From: CAZZNQ01 sp964655775
GTDB taxonomy: Bacteria > Planctomycetota > Brocadiia > SM23-32
Assembly (NCBI GenBank): GCA_964655775.1
Contig: CAZZNQ010000026.1
Location: 1-44,262 of the forward strand
Length of the DNA stretch: 44,262 nucleotides
Direction of reading: 5' to 3'
Position 1 is the stretch's first letter; each line of letters opens with the position of its first letter. The notes beneath the pieces were generated by a model. The model searched no databases, had not been told where the DNA came from, and saw only the letters and a list, made by a program, of their open reading frames with translations. Shown here piece by piece: positions 38,179 through 44,262 of the stretch. The translations under genes were made by a program, and so were the position numbers.

Positions 38179-39609
38179 TCAGCGCTTGGCTTTGGTCATG
38201 AAGAGCTCGGGGGACAGGTTCAACCCGCTCGCGCGCAACCGATCCAGGAACCGAGGCTGGACGCCGGTGGCGACGTGAGCGCCGACAACCTTGCCTTCCT
38301 GGGTCAAGCCCTTCCGCTCGTACCGGAAGACGTCCTGCATGGTGACCACCTCGCCTTCCATCCCGAGCACTTCGGTCACGTAGGTCATCTTGCGGCTGCC
38401 GTCGGGCAGACGCTGCATCTGCACTATCACGTCCAGGGCGCTGGCGATCTGCTGTCGTACGGCCGACTGCGGAAGCTCGTGGCCGCCCATGGCAACCATG
38501 GTTTCCAACCGGCTCAGCGCGTCGCGGGGCGAGTTGGCGTGAATGGTGCACATGGAGCCGTCGTGACCGGTGTTCATCGCCTGCAGCATGTCCAGCGCCT
38601 CACGGCCACGCACCTCGCCCAGGATGATCCGGTCGGGCCGCATACGCAGGCTGTTGATCAGGAGTTCGTACTGGGTGACCTGCCCCTTCCCTTCGATGTT
38701 CGGGGGACGTGTCTCCAGGCGCACCACGTGCGGCTGCTGCAGCTGGAGCTCGGCGCTGTCCTCAATGGTAACCACGCGCTCGGCGTGTCCGATAAAACTG
38801 CTCATTACGTTGAGCTGGGTTGTCTTACCGGCGCCGGTTCCGCCGCTGATCAGAACATTGAGGCGCGCGCGCACGCACGCCGCGCATACCTCGGCCATCT
38901 CATCCGTCATCGTGCCGTAGTCCAGCAGGCTGTCGATGCTGAGGGCGTCCACGCGGAACTTACGGATGGATAGGACCGGGTAGTCCACAGCGAGGGGCGG
39001 TATCACGGCGTTCACACGCGAACCGTCCGCCAGCCGTGCGTCGCACATCGGGTAGCTCTCGTCGATGTGGCGACCCACCTTGGAGACGATACGGTCAATG
39101 ACGTGTCGCAGGTGGTTGTCGTCCTTGAACTCGACGTCCGTCAACTGCAGTCGTCCGTTGCGCTCGACGTATACCTGTTTGGCACCGTTAACAAGGATGT
39201 CGCTCACGCTGTCGTCGTGGAGCAACGGCTCCAGCGGCCCGAAGCCCAGGACCTCGTTGACGATCTCCTGCGTGAAGTGCTCGCGTTCGCGCCGGTTGAA
39301 CGTAACGCCGGCCTGGTCCAGCAGGCTGCCGACCACGCGGCGGATCTGCTCCTTGACTTCATCGTCCTCCAGCTCGCTCAGAACCGTAAGGTCCAGCGCG
39401 TCCAGCAGCTTGCGGTGGATGTTGCGTTTCAGATCCTGATACTGGTCGCGTCCCAGCGATATGCGCTGCTTGCGGACCGTGTACTGAGGTTCGGCCGGGC
39501 TGGCCTCAATGCGCTTCTTCGGAGTTGCCTTGGGAGTGTCCGGGGCCTCCTTGGTCGGAGTTTTGTCGCTCGCTCGGAGCTTCTTGATTCGGTCTCGAAG
39601 TGAACTCAT
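38179..39609 (-). CDS. tadA: Tad pilus secretion ATPase TadA/CpaF
   Basis: This hexameric secretion ATPase powers Flp pilus assembly. The 476-residue protein has a basic, probably disordered first 45 residues, an N-terminal domain with FGPLEPLLHDDSVSDILVNG, Walker A GGTGAGKT (256-263) and the Asp box TIEDSAELQL (281-290). Walker B is RIILGEVRGREALDML (Glu332), and the His box is TGHDGSMCTIHANS. The C-terminal region reads ALDVIVQMQRLPDGSRKMTYVTEV. It lies between tadZ and tadB in the standard order. Confidence 0.96.
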   Translation of the reverse strand: MSSLRDRIKKLRASDKTPTKEAPDTPKATPKKRIEASPAEPQYTVRKQRISLGRDQYQDLKRNIHRKLLDALDLTVLSELEDDEVKEQIRRVVGSLLDQAGVTFNRREREHFTQEIVNEVLGFGPLEPLLHDDSVSDILVNGAKQVYVERNGRLQLTDVEFKDDNHLRHVIDRIVSKVGRHIDESYPMCDARLADGSRVNAVIPPLAVDYPVLSIRKFRVDALSIDSLLDYGTMTDEMAEVCAACVRARLNVLISGGTGAGKTTQLNVMSSFIGHAERVVTIEDSAELQLQQPHVVRLETRPPNIEGKGQVTQYELLINSLRMRPDRIILGEVRGREALDMLQAMNTGHDGSMCTIHANSPRDALSRLETMVAMGGHELPQSAVRQQIASALDVIVQMQRLPDGSRKMTYVTEVLGMEGEVVTMQDVFRYERKGLTQEGKVVGAHVATGVQPRFLDRLRASGLNLSPELFMTKAKR

Positions 39610-39653
39610 TACGGCCCCTTCCTAAATGCATCCAAATCAGGATCCCGCGCTCT

Positions 39654-40829
39654 TCACCGCGCCCAACTGAGGAACTTCTTCTTGCGCTTGGGCTTCTGCC
39701 TGGGCGCAATGCCCGCCGTGTGCTGGGCGAGCGCCAGCAGACTGTGGGCAATCTGGCTGTCCGGGTTCGTCACGTCCAGCATCTGTCCGGAGTTCATAGA
39801 CGTAATCGCCACTTCCGAATCGTAAGGGACAAGCCAGTGCAGGGGAAGATCCACGTGGTTCACGACCTCGTCCAGCGATATCTGGTCGCTGTCGTAGAAG
39901 CGGTTCACAATGAACTTCAGTTTGTCACGCGAGTATTCCAACTCGTAGAAGGCCTCGCGGGCGCGGATGGTATTGCGGATCGACGGTAGCACCATGTCGC
40001 AAACAATGAATATCTCGTCGGCTTCGTCCAAACCCACAATGGAGAAGTCATCGATGACGTGAGGCATGTCGAGCACGACGTACTGGTAGCTCTTGCGGCA
40101 AACCTGGATAACGGTGCGCAGGTGCCAGGGATCGACGCCTTCCAGTTCGGAGATGGACAGTGGAGCCGGGATAATGGACGCCCCGCTGATGTGGTTGCTG
40201 ACGAATGTGTCGAGCAGGTTCTCGTCCATGCGCTCCGCTTCCTGCACGGCATCCACCAAGGTGTGCGAGAACTCGCGCAGGTCCATCGCGAGTGCCACGG
40301 CCCCGAACTGCAGATTGATGTCGACCAGACAGGTGGTCTGCTTCGCGCCAAGCTCCTGTGCCAGTCCGGCGGCCAGGTTGCATGCGATGGTTGTGACCCC
40401 CGTGCCGCCGCTGGCGCTGAAGACGCTGATTACCTTGCCCTGCAGGCTGGCTATGCCCTTCTTGCGCAGAAGACCCGTCATGGCCCTGCCGAGCTGTTCG
40501 GCATCGATCGGGAACTCCAGGAACTCGTCGCTGCCGGCACGCATGCACGAGACGAGGAGCTCCTGGCTGGGCTCCTTGCTGACGACGACGATGCCGATGT
40601 CCTCGGGCTGGCCCGCTATCGCCTCAATGGTCTTAAGGGCGGGGTCGTTCGGGGTGTCCACGCCGACCACCACGGCGGCGGGCTTGTCCTCCCGGACCCT
40701 GTTAGGTGCATCGCGCAGGTCCACCAGCGCCTGAAGACTGAGCGATTCGTCGTACTGCGAGAAGGCGCTGATGATCTCCGCGCAGTATTGCTCGTTTGGA
40801 TGCAGCACGAATATGGTCACATCTGCCAT
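39654..40829 (-). CDS. cpaE: Tad localisation ATPase TadZ/CpaE
   Basis: The 391-residue protein has an atypical receiver-like N-terminal domain (ILHPNEQYCAEII-type start, AAVVVGVDTPNDP) and a MinD/ParA-like domain. Its P-loop is FSASGGTGVTTIACNLA: Ser replaces the signature Lys of the deviant Walker A, and Val stands where the second Lys would be. CpaE/TadZ proteins often show such changes, so weak or no ATP hydrolysis is expected. They place the Tad machine at a cell pole or site. The following segments, VDINLQFGAVALAMDL and YVVLDMPHVIDDF, match the family. The ribosome-binding site is weak. Confidence 0.9.
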   Translation of the reverse strand: MADVTIFVLHPNEQYCAEIISAFSQYDESLSLQALVDLRDAPNRVREDKPAAVVVGVDTPNDPALKTIEAIAGQPEDIGIVVVSKEPSQELLVSCMRAGSDEFLEFPIDAEQLGRAMTGLLRKKGIASLQGKVISVFSASGGTGVTTIACNLAAGLAQELGAKQTTCLVDINLQFGAVALAMDLREFSHTLVDAVQEAERMDENLLDTFVSNHISGASIIPAPLSISELEGVDPWHLRTVIQVCRKSYQYVVLDMPHVIDDFSIVGLDEADEIFIVCDMVLPSIRNTIRAREAFYELEYSRDKLKFIVNRFYDSDQISLDEVVNHVDLPLHWLVPYDSEVAITSMNSGQMLDVTNPDSQIAHSLLALAQHTAGIAPRQKPKRKKKFLSWAR

Positions 40830-40869
40830 TGTTGCCGTTCCGTTTTGCGATTGCGGCTGTGTTCGAGTC

Positions 40870-42261
40870 TCACATGCTCGCCTGGTTGCCGACGCCCGAC
40901 TGCTTTACGGCGTTTTCGAGCTGGGCAATCTCAGGATGACCGGGGAAACGTTCTTTCATCTGTTGCAGTTTCTCACGCGCTTGAGCCACGCTACCCCTCT
41001 TCAAATACGATTCCAGAACTCGTTTATCCAGGTCGTATTCGCTTTTGTCTCGCCTGAGTCTGGCGGAGTATTCGGCAAGCGCTTCGGCCGGCGGGGTGAG
41101 ATCGCCACCGGGCGAGAACCCGGACGCCGCGAATCCCTCCAGGCCGGCCACGGCCTCGTCGGCGGCGGGCAAGTCGCCCGTGCTCAGTGCCTTTTCCAGT
41201 CCGCTGAGCAGTTCCCGGTACTCCGAAAGCCGCTGCTGCTCCTCGATTGCCTCGTTGACTTTGGACCGTAGTTCGGCAACCTGTCGCGTTATGCCGTTTA
41301 GGTCCGGCGTCTGCCGTTCGATCTGGTCCAGCAGCGCCGCCGCGGCATCGTACTGTTTGTTCACTTCGAAAGCATGGGTGGCGGCGGCCAACAGATCTGC
41401 GGCAATCGCCTGGCGGCACCTGCCGGCTAACACGGCCGCGTCGGTTGCCACGCTTTCGAGGTCGCCGAACTCCTCCGTCACCACCTCCAGTTCGCTAAGC
41501 GCTTTGCCGGGGTCGCCTGCTTCCAGCAACCGTTTGATGTTCTCCATTTTGGCCCTGGCCTGCTTGAGCCTGGCCTCGGGTGATCCACCATGCTCCACCA
41601 TGACCGGCCCGGAAAGGTCGGGCATGGAGGCCTCGATCAGGCGGAAGCTGCCGCTGAGGCTCGCCTCAATGAAGGGGACGCGCTGGTCCTTTCTGATAAG
41701 GACGAAGACATTCGGGTCAACGTCGTCGTCCTTGGTAGGATGGCCGAACAGGTCCAATCGCCCCACCGCATAGACACGCACGGATCGCATGAACTCGACG
41801 GCGTTCTTGCCGACAATGCGCAGAATGTCAACCTTCATGCCGGGCCGGAACAGGCCGCTCTTGATGTCGGCCTTGTTCACGCCCACGCGCTCCGGCACCA
41901 TGTCTTCCGGGATGAAGTCCTCCTCGTTGGCCACACGCCTTTCCAGGATAAGCTCGTGCTTGGCGATCTCGGTTCGCGCTCTGAGGTGCTGATCGGTCAC
42001 CTTCTCCCTGTCCTTGATTGCGCCTGCCGGCACAACGTCCTTCGGCCATGACACGAAACGACAGTTGCCTTCCTGACCTTCACCGGCCAGCACCAGCTTC
42101 TCCCCGTAGCCCAAGTCTCGCGTGGCCAGAAGAAGGGGAACCCTGGAGTCCTGAACAGGGGCAGACTGGGCCTGGGAGAGCCTCTTGTTGACAAAGAACA
42201 CGGCTATCACGGCGGTGATAAGTCCGGCTGCGATGTAAAGGAAGGGCTTCTTCGTCCTCAC
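40870..42261 (-). CDS. cpaB: Flp pilus assembly protein CpaB/RcpC with long C-terminal helical extension
   Basis: The 463-residue protein starts with one membrane helix (PFLYIAAGLITAVIAVFFVN). A periplasmic SAF-like beta-clip region (RVPLLLATRDLGYGEKL, DMVPERVGVNKADIKSGLFRPGMKVDIL) and a second beta domain (VFVLIRKDQRVPFIEAS) run to about residue 225. Typical CpaB ends about there or by 300. Here about 235 more residues form TPR-like or coiled-coil helices (ARLKQARAKMENIKRLLEAGDPGKAL; REKLQQMKERFPGHPEIAQLENAV). CpaB lines or stabilises the periplasmic channel near the secretin. The extension may bind peptidoglycan or partners. GTG 42261 has AGGGAG 8 nt upstream. Confidence 0.88.
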   Translation of the reverse strand: MRTKKPFLYIAAGLITAVIAVFFVNKRLSQAQSAPVQDSRVPLLLATRDLGYGEKLVLAGEGQEGNCRFVSWPKDVVPAGAIKDREKVTDQHLRARTEIAKHELILERRVANEEDFIPEDMVPERVGVNKADIKSGLFRPGMKVDILRIVGKNAVEFMRSVRVYAVGRLDLFGHPTKDDDVDPNVFVLIRKDQRVPFIEASLSGSFRLIEASMPDLSGPVMVEHGGSPEARLKQARAKMENIKRLLEAGDPGKALSELEVVTEEFGDLESVATDAAVLAGRCRQAIAADLLAAATHAFEVNKQYDAAAALLDQIERQTPDLNGITRQVAELRSKVNEAIEEQQRLSEYRELLSGLEKALSTGDLPAADEAVAGLEGFAASGFSPGGDLTPPAEALAEYSARLRRDKSEYDLDKRVLESYLKRGSVAQAREKLQQMKERFPGHPEIAQLENAVKQSGVGNQASM

Positions 42262-42311
42262 TGCGTCACTCCCTGATACGCGTTGTAGTCAGCCGACCGG
42301 GGCCGGTCCGA

Positions 42312-42752
42312 TCACTCATGACGGAACACGCAACGGCCTCTGAGCGGCACCGTGCCCGAGAAACCGGGCAGCAGGCTGCCGACCATCACCTGGAAGTCGT
42401 AGCTTACCGTAACGCTCACGCGGTCACCTTCCTGGGCGTTTACCAGGCTACTGCGCGGGTTGCCGTCGATGTCCGTTGCCGTGACCGTCGCCGTCCAGGT
42501 ACCGCCCATACCGACACCGGAAAGGAAATCCTGAATTGTGTCTTCCACGTCCGTTTCGAGCTGGTTGGGGAGGGATCCCCTGCGGGCGCCTTCCCGGGCG
42601 GCGTTGGTGAGAAGGTGCAGGCTGTAGTAGGCCCGCCCGAACTCTATGGCGCCGAACACCAGAAGCACGAACACGGGCAGCACCAGCGCAAACTCTACGA
42701 CCGCCTGCCCACTGCGGCCGCGTTGATCCTCCACAGTCGTTGTTAGTCTCAT
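42312..42752 (-). CDS. tadE: TadE-like pseudopilin
   Basis: The 146-residue protein has a TadE-type N-terminus: basic residues, then RGRSGQAVVEFALVLPVFVLLVFGAIEFGRAYYSLHLLTNAAREGARRG (about 12-60), a hydrophobic helix with the conserved Glu-Phe and the GAIEFGR turn. The rest is a beta-rich periplasmic domain. TadE/TadF are minor pilins processed by a prepilin peptidase. I chose ATG 42752, with GGAGAGG upstream; the frame is open to 43043, but that part lacks a plausible protein. It heads the operon as seen here. Confidence 0.9.
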   Translation of the reverse strand: MRLTTTVEDQRGRSGQAVVEFALVLPVFVLLVFGAIEFGRAYYSLHLLTNAAREGARRGSLPNQLETDVEDTIQDFLSGVGMGGTWTATVTATDIDGNPRSSLVNAQEGDRVSVTVSYDFQVMVGSLLPGFSGTVPLRGRCVFRHE

Positions 42753-43172
42753 CTCTCGATCCTCTCCAAACACCCCATTGTCGCGACAAGCCGCGATAGC
42801 TGTTCTGTCTGACATTTCCGCATCGTCGGAGAGGTAACGCAAAACCGATGCCGCAGTGCCATTGTGACCACTTCCGACACACTCTGGTGCGTCGCCGGGC
42901 CCTTGCGGCTGCCTGGCGACCCAATACCGGCGCAACCGCACGCCGCAATCCGCGTCAATGTGACACAGGAAAGGCCGACGCGCGGGACCCGCCCATTCCG
43001 GGCATCCTAACGAGAACTGCAGGGGTGTTTCAATACATAACATCGCCGCCGCTGGTGTATCATATCAGTACAACGCGCGGACTTATCCCGCCTGCAAAGC
43101 GCCGTCCCGCGTCTTCGGGCGGCCGGTGTCGCCGGACGAGCCGAGGCCGTGTCATCTGTCTTGGGATGTTCC
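42753..43172. other. divergent intergenic region between tadE and the metallo-hydrolase
   Basis: 420 nt without a supported gene. A search by eye found no short Flp-type pilin (no basic N-terminus with a Glu5-type pilin helix). TATCAT at 43058-43063 may be a -10 box for the metallo-hydrolase, but no good -35 box precedes it. I could not find a convincing promoter for the Tad operon, which may start farther upstream or use another sigma factor. Confidence 0.4.
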
Positions 43173-43952
43173 ATGGAAGCCAACTACATCAGGTTCTTGG
43201 GCACCGCCGGTGCACGCTTTGTGATGGCAAGGCAACTCCGCTACTCGGCGGGAACGCTCATCTGCATAGCCGGACGAAGCCTGATACTGGACCCCGGCCC
43301 CGGCACGCTGCTGCGCTGTGCGAAGAGCAGGCCCCGTATCGACACGGACTTGCTGGACGGCGTCGTGCTGACGCACAACCACATAGATCATACCGGCGAC
43401 GTGAACGCGCTGCTGGACGCCATGACCCACGGCGGGCTGCGACGGTGCGGGCACTTGTTCGCGACCGCGGAATGCCTGCACGGCGAGAGCGCCGTGGTCC
43501 TGCCCTACATCCGCAATCACGTGGAATCCGTCACGGTGCTGGAGCCGGAGACGGACTATGCCCTCGGGCCGCTGAGTTTCAGCACCACCGTCCGGCACAC
43601 CCACACGGCGGAGACCTACGGCCTGAAGTTCCGCAACGGTCACGAGACGGTGGCCTTCATGGTCGACACGCACTACTTCGACGGGCTGGTCAGCGCCTAC
43701 GCGGACGCCGACGTGCTGGTTATCAACGTGGTGCGCGAAGGCCCGTTCAACACCGACACCATCATGCACCTGACGGTCGAGGACGCCCGACGCGTTATCG
43801 CCGGCGTTCGACCTCGCAAGGCGTTCCTCACCCACTTGGGCATGACGATTCTGAAGGCCGGCCCCCACAAGATCGCCCGGAGGCTAACGGACGAACTGGG
43901 CATCGCGGTCACCGCCGCAGAAGACGGCATGACCGTACCGCTGGAACCGTGA
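43173..43952 (+). CDS. metallo-beta-lactamase-fold hydrolase
   Basis: The 259-residue protein has the MBL-fold metal motif THNHIDHTGD (HxHxDH), an N-terminal IRFLGTAGARF strand, LILDPGPGTL and later conserved residues VRHTHTAETYGLKF, FMVDTHYFDG and FLTHLGM. The layout resembles the RNase Z/PhnP-like branch and not the lactamases, so a phosphodiesterase or cyclic-nucleotide-type substrate is plausible but unproven. ATG 43173 directly precedes the first strand; a GTG at 43149 would add 8 residues. No strong ribosome-binding site is visible. Confidence 0.82.
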   Translation: MEANYIRFLGTAGARFVMARQLRYSAGTLICIAGRSLILDPGPGTLLRCAKSRPRIDTDLLDGVVLTHNHIDHTGDVNALLDAMTHGGLRRCGHLFATAECLHGESAVVLPYIRNHVESVTVLEPETDYALGPLSFSTTVRHTHTAETYGLKFRNGHETVAFMVDTHYFDGLVSAYADADVLVINVVREGPFNTDTIMHLTVEDARRVIAGVRPRKAFLTHLGMTILKAGPHKIARRLTDELGIAVTAAEDGMTVPLEP

Positions 43953-43964
43953 ACGCTACGCAGG

Positions 43965-44262
43965 CTATCTGCGGGGAAGCCCCACGAAGGCCTTCTCCAA
44001 CGCGCGCCTAAGCTGCTTGGTCTCGGCGGGCGTCAGCGCGCTGCCGGCCACGCCGCCCAGTGCGGCGCCGACGGCGCCGCCGGCCCACCGGCCGGACCTG
44101 CTCCCCCCGAGAGCAACACCCGTGCCGCCGCCCAGAGCAGCGCCTGCTATGGTGGGCAGCGAGCCGCCGGTGGTGGCTGATCCGGTGCCGTACCACACCA
44201 CTTGCCCGGACTCCGGATCGACCATCTTGGCCGTCAGATCGATCTGGTCCCCGTACTCGATC
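43965..44262 (-). CDS. C-terminal part of a glycine-zipper envelope protein (partial)
   Basis: The leftward frame stays open to the window edge, so the start is outside. The visible 98 residues begin with QIDLTAKMVDPESGQVVWYG, which resembles the end of CsgG/LpoB-like lipoproteins. A glycine zipper follows (GAALGGGTGVALGGSRSG and WAGGAVGAALGGVAG), then a short basic helix (TKQLRRALEKAFVGLP). Such zippers pack against membranes. It converges with the metallo-hydrolase, 12 nt between stops. Only the zipper is certain. Confidence 0.55.
   Translation of the reverse strand, partial: IEYGDQIDLTAKMVDPESGQVVWYGTGSATTGGSLPTIAGAALGGGTGVALGGSRSGRWAGGAVGAALGGVAGSALTPAETKQLRRALEKAFVGLPRR

Noticed and set aside
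37033..38973. Long open frame antisense to tadA/tadB (about 640 codons)
   Set aside because: Its composition (His/Gln-rich) is typical of antisense frames in GC-rich DNA, and it opposes two certain genes.
39654..40829. cpaE as a broken gene because Walker A lysines are missing
   Set aside because: Substituted P-loops are common in the CpaE/TadZ family, and the frame is intact with all other blocks.
42753..43043. N-terminal extension of TadE up to 43043
   Set aside because: The extra 97 residues are Arg/Cys-rich with no pilin features, and a good Shine-Dalgarno and pilin-like N-terminus start at 42752.

Overview
This is a GC-rich (roughly 60-65%), densely coded bacterial chromosome segment with no phage, transposon, CRISPR or tRNA/rRNA genes. 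The gene set (group 3b [NiFe] hydrogenase, formate-tetrahydrofolate ligase, a corrinoid protein, a Tad pilus locus, MoxR/DUF58, a sialate O-acetylesterase-like enzyme, an MurD with a GLGLFGGG nucleotide loop) suggests an anaerobic or facultative Gram-negative from a little-cultivated lineage, perhaps Planctomycetota-like. That placement is an inference from family resemblance, not a phylogeny. Housekeeping sigma-70-type promoters (TTGACN, 17-18 nt, TANNNT) can be read by eye in front of many genes.

Layout: 1-2416 has a TPR protein tail, a corrinoid protein, a cyclophilin-like protein, a GNAT acetyltransferase and a small unknown. 2443-3697 is trpS with a long attenuator leader. 3705-6080 has a CvpA-like membrane protein and a secreted-type esterase homologue. 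6212-11244 holds ftsK, then rimO-pgpA-birA. 11267-15082 holds trpE, a small membrane protein, and leuA behind a classical attenuator. 15232-18193 has a GyrI-like protein and a leftward group (unknown, flavoprotein, zinc ribbon, Gfo/Idh/MocA oxidoreductase). 18383-24348 is the hydrogenase operon (beta, gamma, delta, alpha, protease, hypA, hypB, small Cys/His protein). 24363-29014 runs leftward: membrane protein, BioD-like/DRTGG protein, fhs, bioY. 29233-32257 has a secreted terpene-cyclase-fold protein, MoxR and DUF58. 32343-35792 has rpsU, murD and two lipoproteins. 36159-42752 is a leftward Tad operon (tadE-cpaB-tadZ-tadA-tadB-tadC in transcription order). 43173 to the end has a metallo-beta-lactamase-fold protein and the end of a glycine-zipper protein.

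The most interesting signal is non-coding. trpS and leuA, 12 kb apart and on opposite strands, have leaders of the same design: a strong promoter; an apparently leaderless short ORF with codons for the cognate amino acid (Trp, or five Leu); an identical 21-nt GC-rich element about 75-77 nt after the leader ATG; a 28-29 nt spacer; and a terminator-like hairpin whose 5' arm can pair with the 21-nt element. This looks like one reusable ribosome-mediated attenuation module fitted with different leader peptides.

Other themes: biotin (birA, bioY), C1/H2 metabolism (corrinoid protein, fhs, NAD(P)-linked hydrogenase) and cell-surface assembly (Tad, OmpA-like lipoprotein).
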